64,000 nt of DNA, from contig NZ_LT732548.1 of NCBI RefSeq assembly GCF_900155685.1, forward strand, positions 3,158,887 through 3,222,886, read 5' to 3'. Position numbers and translations under genes: made by a program. Source of the stretch: Paenibacillus bouchesdurhonensis. Its GTDB lineage: Bacteria; Bacillota; Bacilli; Paenibacillales; Paenibacillaceae. Position 1 is the stretch's first letter; every line of letters starts with the position of its first letter. Under the pieces are notes generated by a model. It was not told where the DNA came from. It searched no databases and saw nothing but the letters and a program-made list of their open reading frames with translations. Positions 26,678-35,764 of this stretch are shown in pieces.

Positions 26678-28150
26678 TTGAAATCTACTGCTAATACACA
26701 GCAACCAGATCTACAAAACATCAAGAAATTGCCGATTTTGATCTCGCTCATCATCGGTGCTTTTTTCTCCATTCTCAATGAAACACTGCTCAATATCGCT
26801 TTGCCGAAGCTCGAAGTCGCATTGGAAGTATCCGCTTCTACCCTGCAGTGGCTGGCGACGGGCTACATGCTTGTCGTTGGTGTGCTTATCCCTGTTTCGG
26901 CGCTGCTGGTGCAATGGTTTACGACTAGACAGATGTTTCTCGGTGCCATGGTGTTGTTTACAGCAGGTACGCTCCTTTGCGGAGTGGCCCCCAGCTTTGA
27001 ATTGCTGCTAGTGGGCCGCTTGCTTCAAGCGAGCGGTGCGGGACTTATGCTGCCCGTCATGATGAACACGATTCTCGTGCTTTATCCGCCGGAGACTCGC
27101 GGCGCTGCCATGGGTACCATCGGACTTGTTATTATGTTTGCCCCCGCGATCGGCCCTACGCTTTCGGGCTTGATTCTACAGGTTGCGGACTGGCGCTGGC
27201 TATTTTTCCTGGTGCTTCCCTTCGCTGTATTATCGATTATCGTTTCATTTATTTTCTTGAGGAATGTAACGACCATAACTAAACCTAAAGTGGACTTGCT
27301 CTCGATTCTACTGTCCACGCTTGGCTTTGGCGGGGTTGTGTTCGGATTCAGCAGTGCGGGCAAAGCGGATACGACGTGGGCTAGCCCGGAGGTTTATGTC
27401 CCCTTAATCGTGGGTGGAGCATCGCTATTGCTTTTCGTAATTAGGCAATTGAAATCGAATGAACCTATGCTCGATTTTCGCGTCTTTAAGTATCCGATGT
27501 TTACGCTAACGACGCTGATGCTCATCATCGCGATGATGACGATGTTCTCTACGATGCTCCTGCTTCCTTTCCTCATGCAAGGGGTATTCCTGATGACAAC
27601 CTTTGCCGCAGGACTAGTTCTGCTTCCAGGCGGCCTGCTCAACGGTCTCGTCTCGCCGATTACTGGCCGGCTGTTCGATAAATTCGGCCCGCGCGCGCTC
27701 GTCATACCTGGCAGCAGCTTGCTGCTCATTATTATGTGGCTGTTTACGCGGATCAATTTGCAGACGACTACGACCACTTTGGTGATCCTGCACGTTCTAC
27801 TGATGATTGCCATAGCGATGATCATGATGCCTACGCAAACAAATGGTTTGAATCAATTGCCGCAGCGCTTGTATCCTCACGGAACAGCTGTACTCAACAC
27901 CTTGCAGCAAATTTCCGGGGCGATCGGCGTCGCTCTGTTTATCAGCATTATGACGTCGGGACAGCAGTCTTACTTCAAGACTTTGACGGCCGAACCAACC
28001 GCTGCACAAATGGCGGAAGGCTTGCTATCAGGTATTCATAGAGCCTTTGTAGTCGGCTTGGTGTTTGCGGTTATTGCTCTACTTATCTCGCTGTTCACAA
28101 AACGAACGAAGGCTCCCGTGGAACAAATCGCTGCAAGCACTACATCTTAA
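26678..28150 (+). CDS. MFS multidrug exporter, DHA2 (EmrB/QacA) family
   Basis: A 490-residue proton-driven exporter with about 14 hydrophobic helices. The helix 1 motif LNIALPKLE, the A motif region and ATGYMLVVGVLIPVSALL at about 60-77 are typical of EmrB/LmrB-like DHA2 proteins, as is the GRLLQASGAGLMLPVMMN segment near 112-129. The start is a TTG at 26678 preceded by AAGGATAGGG. It is monocistronic and ends at a bidirectional terminator. Substrate unknown; lincosamides, dyes or peptides are common in the family. Confidence 0.85.
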   Translation: MKSTANTQQPDLQNIKKLPILISLIIGAFFSILNETLLNIALPKLEVALEVSASTLQWLATGYMLVVGVLIPVSALLVQWFTTRQMFLGAMVLFTAGTLLCGVAPSFELLLVGRLLQASGAGLMLPVMMNTILVLYPPETRGAAMGTIGLVIMFAPAIGPTLSGLILQVADWRWLFFLVLPFAVLSIIVSFIFLRNVTTITKPKVDLLSILLSTLGFGGVVFGFSSAGKADTTWASPEVYVPLIVGGASLLLFVIRQLKSNEPMLDFRVFKYPMFTLTTLMLIIAMMTMFSTMLLLPFLMQGVFLMTTFAAGLVLLPGGLLNGLVSPITGRLFDKFGPRALVIPGSSLLLIIMWLFTRINLQTTTTTLVILHVLLMIAIAMIMMPTQTNGLNQLPQRLYPHGTAVLNTLQQISGAIGVALFISIMTSGQQSYFKTLTAEPTAAQMAEGLLSGIHRAFVVGLVFAVIALLISLFTKRTKAPVEQIAASTTS

Positions 28151-28163
28151 TTAGAGCAATTAC

Positions 28164-28205
28164 AAAGGACGCTACCCAGCCCTAACGGGCAAGGAAGCGT
28201 CCTTT
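28164..28205. terminator. Bidirectional terminator
   Basis: AAAGGACGCT (28164-28173) and AGCGTCCTTT (28196-28205) form a 10-bp stem with an internal GCCC/GGGC hairpin between the convergent exporter and esterase genes. Confidence 0.75.
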
Positions 28206-28231
28206 GCTGTCCTCATGATTAAGAAGCCTGT

Positions 28232-29098
28232 TTAACTATTCGCCTTCATAAATTCAATCGTTCGCTGAAAAGCGCCCTGCACCTCAGGCACTTTAAAATG
28301 CTGCTGATCGAATACATGATCTACACCATGTATGGTAATAAGCTCTGCGGATATCCCTGATTTACGCAGCTGCTCATACATTAAGACGGATTGCCCATAT
28401 GGGACGTCTGTATCCTGATCCCCGTGCAGCAGCAGCGTAGGCGGAAAATTATTCTGAATGTTATTGATCGGATTATACATTTCCAGGAGACTGCGATCCT
28501 TGCTGGGATCTAGGCCCGACATTTCCGTCAACCATACTCCCTGTTGACGGCAATATAAATAATAATTGAACCGCTCCCAGTCACCCTCAGATACGGCTTG
28601 GCGTTTAATGGCATGCTGGGCCTGTTCCTTTGTCACTATAGGTCTTGTACAATAATGCTCGCTAGGCTGCATCACCCAATCACCTAGAATATCGCCATAT
28701 CCGTAGAAAGAAACGATCGCCCCCGGTTTTAACTCCATCGTACCCATTAATAAGCATAAATAGCCGCCGGCCGATCCTCCCATCAAGATCAGCCTGTCCG
28801 CATCGAATTCATAATACTGTACAGCATCCGTCTTAACCCAATGGATTGCATCTCTTATATCCTGCACAATGTCGTAGAGCTTCGTGAAGGGAGCAAGCCG
28901 GTAATCTATGCTTACAACCGTAAACCCAGCTTCATAGTAAAGCTCGACTTGGTTTAAGGGCAGCCAGCTTCTCGAACCGAACATTAAAGCGCCGCCATGG
29001 ATGTACATGAGAACGGGCGAATGCTTCCCCCGATAGTAAATATCCGCTTTAATCGAGCAGCCCTTTACCTGCTTGTATGTGACTGTTTCCTTTCTCAT
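28232..29098 (-). CDS. Alpha/beta-hydrolase, esterase/lipase (HSL-like)
   Basis: A 288-residue alpha/beta-hydrolase. The oxyanion-hole motif HGGALMFG is near residue 34, the nucleophile elbow is GGSAGG (LILMGGSAGGYLCLLMG, Ser near 108), the acid lies in LLHGDQDTDVPYGQS and the catalytic His in GVDHVFD. This is the hormone-sensitive-lipase-like subfamily of carboxylesterases. The ATG at 29098 is chosen because AAGGAG lies 6 bases upstream; a more upstream ATG has no site. There is no signal peptide. Likely cytosolic; substrate unknown. Confidence 0.83.
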   Translation of the reverse strand: MRKETVTYKQVKGCSIKADIYYRGKHSPVLMYIHGGALMFGSRSWLPLNQVELYYEAGFTVVSIDYRLAPFTKLYDIVQDIRDAIHWVKTDAVQYYEFDADRLILMGGSAGGYLCLLMGTMELKPGAIVSFYGYGDILGDWVMQPSEHYCTRPIVTKEQAQHAIKRQAVSEGDWERFNYYLYCRQQGVWLTEMSGLDPSKDRSLLEMYNPINNIQNNFPPTLLLHGDQDTDVPYGQSVLMYEQLRKSGISAELITIHGVDHVFDQQHFKVPEVQGAFQRTIEFMKANS

Positions 29099-29161
29099 GT
29101 CATTCTCCTTCAATTTAAATGTCAGATAACCCATTTTACATCGAATTTAACCCCTTTCACA

Positions 29162-29200
29162 ATAAAAACGACCGCCCACCAATTCAAGTGTAAGCGATCG
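29162..29200 (-). terminator. Terminator of the fructose operon
   Basis: On the minus strand CGATCGC (29194-29200) pairs with GCGGTCG (29169-29175), one wobble, followed by TTTTTATT. Confidence 0.65.
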
Positions 29201-29214
29201 CAATCATATTATTA

Positions 29215-29667
29215 TTAAATAGTCCCTAATAATTGAATCAATTCTCTGCGCTCGCGTACGGCAAGCAACTGGCTGCGGAACTCATCGTCCATCAGTTTAC
29301 GGGAAAGCGCTACTAGGATTTGCAGATGTTCGTTCCCTTGAGATTGCTCCGGTACGGCGATCATAAACACAATCGAAACCGGCTGTCCATCGATGGACGC
29401 CCAATCCAGCGGCTCCGCCAACTGGGCGAAGGCTAATGCCGGCTCGCTTACTCCAGCCGATTTACCGTGTGGAATGGCTACCCGAAAGCCTATTCCCGTG
29501 GAGCTCATTTTTTCCCGACTCACTACCGCTTCCAAATATGCTGATTTATCGTTCACCGCTCCGGATTTCACGAGAGCATCGATCATCACGTGAATACAAT
29601 CCTCTTTATTCACCACATTTAAAGGCATTAATATCGCTTCTTCATTCATGAGTTCAATAATTTTCAT
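29215..29667 (-). CDS. Fructose PTS enzyme IIA
   Basis: A 150-residue EIIA of the fructose family. The active-site histidine lies in GIGFRVAIPHGKSAGV (about residue 67), following SREKMSSTG. It passes phosphate from HPr to the IIB domain encoded just upstream, overlapping that gene by 4 bases. In many Firmicutes the IIA is fused N-terminally to IIBC; here it is a separate downstream gene. GGGAGCGACAT precedes the ATG. Confidence 0.9.
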   Translation of the reverse strand: MKIIELMNEEAILMPLNVVNKEDCIHVMIDALVKSGAVNDKSAYLEAVVSREKMSSTGIGFRVAIPHGKSAGVSEPALAFAQLAEPLDWASIDGQPVSIVFMIAVPEQSQGNEHLQILVALSRKLMDDEFRSQLLAVRERRELIQLLGTI

Positions 29668-31061
29668 ATGTCGCTCCCACCCAGCTGCGTATTTACAGGT
29701 TTCTTCAAGAAGAATAGCATAAATGCTGTTATTATCGTTCCAATCGCGATTGCTAGTGCATATAAGCCAATTTGTGTGACAGCATTTGGAATCGCTAGTA
29801 CGAAGATACCGCCATGTGGCGCTTGCAGCGTTGCCCCAAACAGCATGGATAAAGCTCCGGTAGCCGCCGAACCAACCATGATGGATGGAATGACGCGGAA
29901 CGGATCGCTAGCCGCAAACGGGATCGCTCCTTCGGTAATAAATGAAATGCCGAGTACAGCGGCAGACTTGCCTGCATTTCTCTCTTCCAGCGTGAATTTT
30001 TTCGGTGCGATCATGGTGGCGAGCCATAAACCTAGCGGAGGGGTCATTCCCGCTGCCATTACCGCCGCCATCGGGCCGTAGACGCTGCTAGCCAGAAGGC
30101 CCACAGCAAAGGTATAAGCAGCTTTATTGACCGGACCTCCCATATCGAAAGCCATCATCGCTCCAAGAAGCAAGCCCAGCAGCACGGCATTCGTCGAACC
30201 AATCGTATTCAGCCAGCTCGTCAAGCTGTCCATCGTGAATTTAACCGGCTCGCCGATAACGTAAATCATGAGCAGTCCGGTAATACCGGTAGCCAGCAAT
30301 GGAATGATCAGGATCGGCTTGAGTCCTTCCAAATTTCGCGGCAGCTTAATGATGTCTTTAAGCCATTTCGCGACGTATCCTGCGAGGAAACCTGCCGCGA
30401 TTCCACCGATAAATCCGGCACCTACCTGTGAAGCCAGCATGCCGCCGACGAGCCCAGGTGCAAGACCCGGCTTCTCCGCAATGGAAAAAGCGATGTATCC
30501 GGCAAGAATCGGGATCATAAGTGCAAAAGCTGCTCCGCCGCCGATATCCATCAATGCTGCGGCCAACGTTCCCTTCTCGCTTGCAGCATCGATTCCAAAA
30601 ATGAATGAAATCGCTATCAATAATCCGCCGGCGACTACTAACGGGAGCATCGCCGACACGCCTGTCATAAGATGCTTGTAAGGGCCTTTGCGCGACGCCC
30701 CACGATCTGATTTCGCCTGACTAATTTGCTTCAAATAATTATCCGGGGCGGCAGCCTCCATCGCAAGAGCCTGTTCGAGCAACCCAGCCGGATCTTTCAA
30801 CGCCTGTGCAACTCCCACCTTCACCACCGGTTTGCCTGCAAACCGGGATTCCAAGACATCAGTATCTGCCGCAAGGATAACCGCATGCGCCTCCGCGATA
30901 TCCTGCTCAGTTAATTCATTTTCTACTCCAATGGCCCCTCTAGTTTCGACTTTTAGCTCAATGTTCTTCTCCCTGGCTGCTTTCGCCAGCGATTCTGCAG
31001 CCATATACGTATGAGCAACACCAGTTGGACATGCAGTAACGGCAATCAGCTTAGTCATCAT
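29664..31061 (-). CDS. fruA: Fructose PTS enzyme IIBC
   Basis: A 465-residue permease. An N-terminal IIB domain (about 1-100) carries the phospho-cysteine in AVTACPTGVAHTYMAAE (Cys11 counting from the first Met), followed by a IIC domain (about 125-460) with GAMMAFDMGGPVNKAAYTFA and FITEGAIPFAASDP, conserved in fructose transporters. It would import fructose as fructose-1-phosphate for FruK. The IIA domain is encoded separately downstream. It lies 16 bases after fruK. Confidence 0.92.
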   Translation of the reverse strand: MMTKLIAVTACPTGVAHTYMAAESLAKAAREKNIELKVETRGAIGVENELTEQDIAEAHAVILAADTDVLESRFAGKPVVKVGVAQALKDPAGLLEQALAMEAAAPDNYLKQISQAKSDRGASRKGPYKHLMTGVSAMLPLVVAGGLLIAISFIFGIDAASEKGTLAAALMDIGGGAAFALMIPILAGYIAFSIAEKPGLAPGLVGGMLASQVGAGFIGGIAAGFLAGYVAKWLKDIIKLPRNLEGLKPILIIPLLATGITGLLMIYVIGEPVKFTMDSLTSWLNTIGSTNAVLLGLLLGAMMAFDMGGPVNKAAYTFAVGLLASSVYGPMAAVMAAGMTPPLGLWLATMIAPKKFTLEERNAGKSAAVLGISFITEGAIPFAASDPFRVIPSIMVGSAATGALSMLFGATLQAPHGGIFVLAIPNAVTQIGLYALAIAIGTIITAFMLFFLKKPVNTQLGGSDI

Positions 31062-31077
31062 AGACTATTCCTCCTCA

Positions 31078-32016
31078 TTACAATCTTTGAAGTTGCACCC
31101 GATCAAGCGAATCCTTCACTTGATGGAGTGTACAGACGTCCGTGCCAGATTTGGAAGCTGTGATCGTTCCCGCCGCCGAGGTCCAGCGGGCCATTTCGCC
31201 AGCGGATTTCTGATGCAGCAAGCAATAAGCCATTGCCGCGACCATTGAATCTCCTGCACCGACCGTGCTTAATGGTGTGATCGGGAATGGTGTGGCCCGG
31301 TAAACCTCCTGCTCATTAACCAGAATCGAGCCTTCGCTTCCCATTGATACCAGCACGTAAGATATCCCTTTGTTCACTAACCGACTAGCTGCGGCAATAA
31401 TTTGTTCCTCTGTCTCAAACTTCGTTTCATACAATGCTTCAAGCTCATGAATATTCGGCTTAAGAGCAAACGGCACAGCTTCTATGCCTAAAGCAAGAGC
31501 TTCACCGTCAGCGTCTAGAATTGTACGCACCCCCTTGCGATTTGCTATATCGATCAGACGACGGTAATAATCCATTGGCGTTCCCGGAGGCAAGCTTCCT
31601 CCTAGAACAACGATGGCAGCCTCATTGAGTTCGGCTTCATAGCGGGCAAGGAACTCCTCCAAAAGCTCTTTGCTAGGTACGCAGCCTGCTTCGTTAAGTT
31701 CAGTTGTTTGCTTCGATTGCTCGTCAACCACCTTCAGATTCGTACGGGTTTCTCCTTCGGCTTCTATGAATCGAGCTGGAATTCCCTGCTCCTGAAGCTT
31801 ATCTAAGAGAATTTTCCCCTGATGCCCCGCTTGAATGCCCCAAGCTATGACGGAAACTGAGAAGCTATGTAAAACTTTAGCGACATTAATGCCCTTGCCC
31901 CCGGCATCTGTTCGCATCGTCTTGATCCGATTTAGTTCACCTGCCACGAAGCGATCCACCATTACGGTCTTATCTACAGCTGGATTCAAGGTTACCGTAT
32001 GCACTGTCTTCATCAT
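31078..32016 (-). CDS. fruK: 1-phosphofructokinase
   Basis: A 312-residue PfkB-family kinase. It opens with VHTVTLNPAVDKTVMVDRF, has the first PfkB signature region AGGKGINVAKVLHSF near 38-52 and the catalytic STVGAGDSMVAAMAY near 247-261 containing the catalytic Asp. It phosphorylates fructose-1-phosphate to fructose-1,6-bisphosphate. Its ATG overlaps the fruR stop (ATGA), so fruR-fruK-IIBC-IIA form one operon. GGGGAG lies 6 bases upstream. Confidence 0.93.
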   Translation of the reverse strand: MMKTVHTVTLNPAVDKTVMVDRFVAGELNRIKTMRTDAGGKGINVAKVLHSFSVSVIAWGIQAGHQGKILLDKLQEQGIPARFIEAEGETRTNLKVVDEQSKQTTELNEAGCVPSKELLEEFLARYEAELNEAAIVVLGGSLPPGTPMDYYRRLIDIANRKGVRTILDADGEALALGIEAVPFALKPNIHELEALYETKFETEEQIIAAASRLVNKGISYVLVSMGSEGSILVNEQEVYRATPFPITPLSTVGAGDSMVAAMAYCLLHQKSAGEMARWTSAAGTITASKSGTDVCTLHQVKDSLDRVQLQRL

Positions 32017-32792
32017 GATGCTCTCCCCGCTATTGTGACTTTAATTCCTTCCGCTTCCATGTCAGAAATCGCTTGCTCTGTTATTCCATGATCCACGATG
32101 CAATGATGAATTTCCGACAAATCCGCCACCCTGGCGAATGAAACCTGTCCAAATTTGCTGTGATCAGTCACTAAAATGATTTGCTTAGACGCATGGATCA
32201 TGCAGCGTTTTGTTTCTGCTTCGGTTAAATTTGGCGTAGTTAGTCCAGCCGCCGAATCCACCCCGTTTATAGCCAAGAACAACTTGTTCACCCGAATGGC
32301 ACCAATGGAACGATTAGCTAGCGGCCCCACCATGGCTTGGGTCTCGTGACGCAGGGCTCCGCCCGTTAACAACAGCTGGATATGCTTCGCCTGCTTCAGT
32401 TCCTCCGCTACCATGGTGGAGTTCGTAACCACGGTGAGTTCCTGAAAATCCTTCAAATACTTAGCCAAATAATACGTCGTCGTTCCCGAGTCGAGAAATA
32501 TCGTATCCCCTTCTTCAATGAAGGATAATGCACAACGAGCGATCTCCTCTTTCTGTGCTCGATAACGATCCTCCTTCTCCATGAAGGTCGGCTCTACACC
32601 GTCCTGTTCAATGGCCACAGCCCCGCCGTGCGTTCTACGCAGTTGTTTGGCCTCTTCCAAATCTCTTAAATCCCGGCGTACGGTCGATTCAGATACTTGA
32701 AATTGCTCGGCCAGCTCGGGAACGAGCGCCCTTCCCTTGCTTTGCACATATTGAGCCATCTCTCGTTTACGCTCTTCTTCAAAAAGCATCAT
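32013..32792 (-). CDS. fruR: DeoR-family fructose operon repressor
   Basis: A 259-residue DeoR-type regulator. The N-terminal winged helix has VPELAEQFQVSESTVRRDLRDLEEAKQLRRTHGGAV (about 21-56). The C-terminal sugar-phosphate-binding domain has DTIFLDSGTTTYYLAKYL and ILVTDHSKFGQVSFARVA. FruR repressors are relieved by fructose-1-phosphate or fructose-1,6-bisphosphate. It is the first gene of the operon and so probably autoregulates. GAGGT precedes the ATG pair at the start. Confidence 0.9.
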   Translation of the reverse strand: MMLFEEERKREMAQYVQSKGRALVPELAEQFQVSESTVRRDLRDLEEAKQLRRTHGGAVAIEQDGVEPTFMEKEDRYRAQKEEIARCALSFIEEGDTIFLDSGTTTYYLAKYLKDFQELTVVTNSTMVAEELKQAKHIQLLLTGGALRHETQAMVGPLANRSIGAIRVNKLFLAINGVDSAAGLTTPNLTEAETKRCMIHASKQIILVTDHSKFGQVSFARVADLSEIHHCIVDHGITEQAISDMEAEGIKVTIAGRAS

Positions 32793-32853
32793 TGCACTAC
32801 CTCATTTCTAATTTCACAGTTTCTTTTCATTATATATCAACTCGCGCTCAAAT

Positions 32854-32914
32854 GTGATCATTTATTGTTGATTATGATTATATATGATCATATTGTAGTT
32901 GTAAAGCGTTTTCA
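32854..32914 (-). promoter_or_regulatory. fru operon control region: TGATCA operators and cre-like site
   Basis: TGATCA occurs at 32855-32860 and, within the perfect palindrome ATATGATCATAT, at 32885-32890, exactly 30 bases apart (about three helical turns). On the minus strand TGAAAACGCTTTAC (32901-32914) matches cre except in the last two bases. A TATAAT -10 lies nearer the gene at about 32829-32834. FruR probably binds the repeats. Confidence 0.5.
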
Positions 32915-32953
32915 GATGAATATTTTATTTAACACAAGCACATATGAGCCGAA

Positions 32954-32971
32954 ACGGTCATAAGTGACCGT
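32954..32971. promoter_or_regulatory. Perfect 7-bp-arm palindrome between fruR and tetR
   Basis: ACGGTCA, TAAG, TGACCGT. It lies in a 391-base gap between the divergent fru and tetR units. A weaker CTCTGG/CCAGAG repeat follows at about 32990-33020. Neither is followed by a T-run. Function unknown. Confidence 0.3.
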
Positions 32972-33080
32972 AATTCATGTAAAAAATCCTCTGGTTACCA
33001 AATAACTAGATGGCCAGAGAACAGGTGCTGTAAGCTATTGAGAATTATGATATCTGGTATGGAACATGCAAGGGATTCCC

Positions 33081-33109
33081 TTGATCTTTCGCTAGAAAAG
33101 GACTATAAT
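33081..33109 (+). promoter_or_regulatory. tetR promoter
   Basis: TTGATC (33081-33086), 17-base spacer, perfect TATAAT (33104-33109). The start point would fall at about 33116, directly at the operator. Confidence 0.75.
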
Positions 33110-33117
33110 AGCACAAT

Positions 33118-33143
33118 AAAACTATTTTAGTATTTTTAGTTTT
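33118..33143. promoter_or_regulatory. TetR operator 1
   Basis: AAAACTA, 12 bases, TAGTTTT: a perfect inverted repeat just after the tetR -10 box. The core AAACTA-N12-TAGTTT recurs with the same spacing before the MFS gene at 33781-33806. Confidence 0.7.
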
Positions 33144-33183
33144 ATCTCAAAATGAACTTGCTTACGGCTACTGGAGGACTGAT

Positions 33184-33750
33184 ATGAGAAATCGGATCAT
33201 GACCGCTTTTATTGAAGAGATCGAGAATAATGGCATGAAATTTACAATGGATGATTTAGCGAGGCGCCTGCGGATCAGCAAAAGAACCTTGTATGAGCAT
33301 TTCTCTTCCAAAGTGGAGATTTTAGATGCCATTATTGATCAGACCTTTGCTGAAATGAACGAGATTACCGAGCAAATCATTCAGGACGAGGAGTTCACCT
33401 TAATTGAGAAAATAAAAGGCGTCATGAACGTACTGCCCAAGCATTGGGAGTTCTATGATTTGCGGACACTGGAGCAAATGAAGCGGCATTTCCCTGAGCA
33501 ATGGGCTAAAGTCGATGCCGAACTGAAGGATGATTGGGCCGCCCTGCGATTATTATTGGAGCAAGGAATTCGCGAAGGCGAAATCATTGATATGAACGTT
33601 TCCCTGCTGCTGAAAATTTTGATCGATGCCACCAATTCCATTTTGGATCAGCGGTTCTATCGCGACAATCAAATCACCGTGTCCGAAGCTCTATCCTCTA
33701 TTGTCGATGTATTATTATATGGCCTGATCCCCGAGAATAAAAGAAGATAA
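33184..33750 (+). CDS. TetR/AcrR-family repressor
   Basis: A 188-residue TetR-type regulator. The N-terminal helix-turn-helix is FTMDDLARRLRISKRTLYEHF (about 20-40); the C-terminal part is a ligand-binding helical domain of unknown specificity. GGAGG lies 7 bases before the ATG. It is followed 107 bases later by an MFS exporter on the same strand, and both genes have the same inverted-repeat operator upstream, so it should repress itself and the pump until the pump's substrate binds. Confidence 0.87.
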   Translation: MRNRIMTAFIEEIENNGMKFTMDDLARRLRISKRTLYEHFSSKVEILDAIIDQTFAEMNEITEQIIQDEEFTLIEKIKGVMNVLPKHWEFYDLRTLEQMKRHFPEQWAKVDAELKDDWAALRLLLEQGIREGEIIDMNVSLLLKILIDATNSILDQRFYRDNQITVSEALSSIVDVLLYGLIPENKRR

Positions 33751-33780
33751 GACTTCTTTTATTCTCTCCCTTTCCCTGGA

Positions 33781-33806
33781 TAAACTAAAAAAACAATTTT
33801 AGTTTA
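33781..33806. promoter_or_regulatory. TetR operator 2, before the MFS exporter
   Basis: TAAACTA, 12 bases, TAGTTTA; same arms and spacing as operator 1. A TATAGT -10 box lies 7 bases downstream (33814-33819), so a bound repressor would cover the -35/spacer. Confidence 0.7.
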
Positions 33807-33857
33807 TTTGGGTTATAGTATCTTTAAAATTAATTTACAACTAGAACGAGGTGCCTT

Positions 33858-35081
33858 ATGCTTTCCAAACAAACGGTGAACAAGACACAATGGATCAGTC
33901 TTGGACTCATTATTTTCATATTATTCAATGATATGCTGCTGTACAGTCTCATTATCCCGATTACACCTTTTCTCGTGGATCAGCTCAACCCCTCCTCTAC
34001 CTTGATCGGTATTTTGTTCGGCAGCTATGCCGTAGGTGTATTGATCACAACGCCGCTTTTTGCCGCGATATCCGATAGGATAGGCAAGGTCGTACCAATT
34101 ATTATGGGTTTGATCGGCATGGTGCTCTCCACCTTGTTTTTTGCCTTCGCCAGTTCTATGTGGATGCTGATTGGCGCACGCTTCGTACAAGGCATTGCTG
34201 CGGCGGCTACGCTGACCGCTTCGATGGCACTGCTGGCCGCATTATTCCCGGCGAACCGGCGAGGCGCTGTCATGGGCATGGCGCTTACCGGCATCTCCAT
34301 GGGCTCCTTGCTCGGCGCGCCGATCGGCGGTTGGCTGCTCGATGCAGGCGGGTACAATGCGCCCTTTATTTTTGCAGCCGGATTGATTTTAACGAGCTTG
34401 GTGCTTGCGATTTTTATGCTTCGGGAACCTGGCAGCACGGAGGAAGACCCACATATTGAGACTAAAAAGCAAGGAACCTTTCAGCTGCTGCGCCTTCGTC
34501 CCGTGCTCTTTATCGCCGCGATTGTACTGCTGGCTGAATCGGTACTGACTCTATTGGAATCCATTCTTCCCGTATTTTTGCATCATCACGTGCAGGCAAC
34601 CCCAACGATAACCGGCCTTCTCTTTGCCGCAATGAGCTTGGCTTACGGAGCTGCGGCTCCCCTGTCTGGAATGCTGTCCGATCGATATCCTGCCCGTATT
34701 TTAATGCTTATCGGCCTTGCCGCACTTGGCTTGTTTACACCGCTGTTCGCCTTTGCCCATACGATATGGCTCCAGGCCGGCGTCATGCTGCTTGTCGGAG
34801 CCAGCGTCGGCTTTGCCCTTTCGCCGACCCTCTCCTCGCTAGGAGCTATCGTAGATGACGGGGATGGAGGCGGAGCGTTCGGAGCGGCATTCGGATTATT
34901 CAACATCCTGCAATCAGTCGGCATGATCGCCGGGCCGTTCTTCGGCGGCATTCTGACGGACTGGCTGGACGTGCCGCGGACAATCGTTACGGTCAGCTTT
35001 GCCTTATTATTAGGGGTCGCCGCTTTATGGATTCTTCCGAAGAGGATGCCTGCTTCTGTTCGCAAAAGCACTCATGTATAA
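33858..35081 (+). CDS. MFS drug exporter (TetA/Bmr-like, 12 TM)
   Basis: A 407-residue, 12-helix major facilitator. Motif A is visible as FAAISDRIGKVVPIIMGLIG after helix 2, and GALTGISMGSLLGAPIGGWLLD-like motif C (about 138-159) marks it as an antiporter of the drug:H+ type. GAGGTG precedes the ATG. Control by the upstream TetR is supported by the shared operator. The gene ends at a strong terminator. Substrate unknown. Confidence 0.87.
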   Translation: MLSKQTVNKTQWISLGLIIFILFNDMLLYSLIIPITPFLVDQLNPSSTLIGILFGSYAVGVLITTPLFAAISDRIGKVVPIIMGLIGMVLSTLFFAFASSMWMLIGARFVQGIAAAATLTASMALLAALFPANRRGAVMGMALTGISMGSLLGAPIGGWLLDAGGYNAPFIFAAGLILTSLVLAIFMLREPGSTEEDPHIETKKQGTFQLLRLRPVLFIAAIVLLAESVLTLLESILPVFLHHHVQATPTITGLLFAAMSLAYGAAAPLSGMLSDRYPARILMLIGLAALGLFTPLFAFAHTIWLQAGVMLLVGASVGFALSPTLSSLGAIVDDGDGGGAFGAAFGLFNILQSVGMIAGPFFGGILTDWLDVPRTIVTVSFALLLGVAALWILPKRMPASVRKSTHV

Positions 35082-35112
35082 CAGATGTTTATTTAGTTTC
35101 TAGGGGCAAGCC

Positions 35113-35162
35113 AAAAACACCGAAGCACGATGCTAATCAGCCTCTATGCTTTCGGTGTTTTT
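35113..35162 (+). terminator. Terminator of the MFS exporter
   Basis: AACACCGAAGCA pairs with TGCTTTCGGTGTT (35116-35159), followed by a T-run. The stem is flanked by A- and T-tracts, so it can act in both directions. Confidence 0.85.
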
Positions 35163-35167
35163 CATTT

Positions 35168-35764
35168 TTTATGCTTATCCCTCTACGATCAGGCGAACAT
35201 GAATGCGCCGAAGTCGAAATCAGCCTCATTTCGGGCAACGTGCAGTTTGCGATCGACAAGCTCCTTCGTTATGAGACGGACATGGCCTGGATCGGCGGCT
35301 CGCACAGACGTCCTCCGGCCCAGGTTGAATTCATCCCTGTTTACGAGGACGAGCTGTGGTTTGTATCCCCCCCGAAGCACCCCCTTGCAGGACGAAGCGC
35401 TGCCCCGGATGAATTGCTTGCCTCGCCCTTCGTACTCAGGGAGCCAGGCAGCTATACGCTGGAGGCTCTGCTGTCACTCTGCCGAGCAGCAGAATTACCC
35501 GAACCGCTGCCTGCGGTTCGGGTAAACGGGCCCCAAGAGGCCCTGCGCGCTGCGCTTGCCGGTTTAGGCGTTACTCTTGCTTCGGCTATGGAAGCACGTT
35601 CCTACGTAGAGAGCGGATCGCTGGTACGAATCGAAGCCGCTGGACTTCGGGCCAGCAACATCATCTCCTGCTGCGTACGCTCGGGAGGCCCTCTGCCCCC
35701 GCAAGCCAAATCTTTTCTGGAGCAGATCCCCAACTATCCGAGCATCGCAGCTTGCCGCTTGTAG
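35168..35764 (+). pseudogene. 5'-truncated LysR-family regulator
   Basis: The translation is a LysR substrate-binding domain without its DNA-binding part: VEISLISGNVQFAIDKLL, then ELWFVSPPKHPLAGR, FVLREPGSYTLEALLSLC and AALAGLGVTLASAM, blocks in the usual order. The first ~90 residues, including the helix-turn-helix, are missing; upstream sequence is the MFS terminator. The 3' end overlaps the convergent aroC gene by 31 bases. It cannot be a working regulator. Compare the intact LysR gene at 37002, which sits on the other side of aroC. Confidence 0.75.

Noticed and set aside
35027..35167. N-terminal extension of the LysR remnant frame
   Set aside because: This part overlaps the end of the MFS gene in another frame and runs through its terminator, so it is not coding for the LysR domain.
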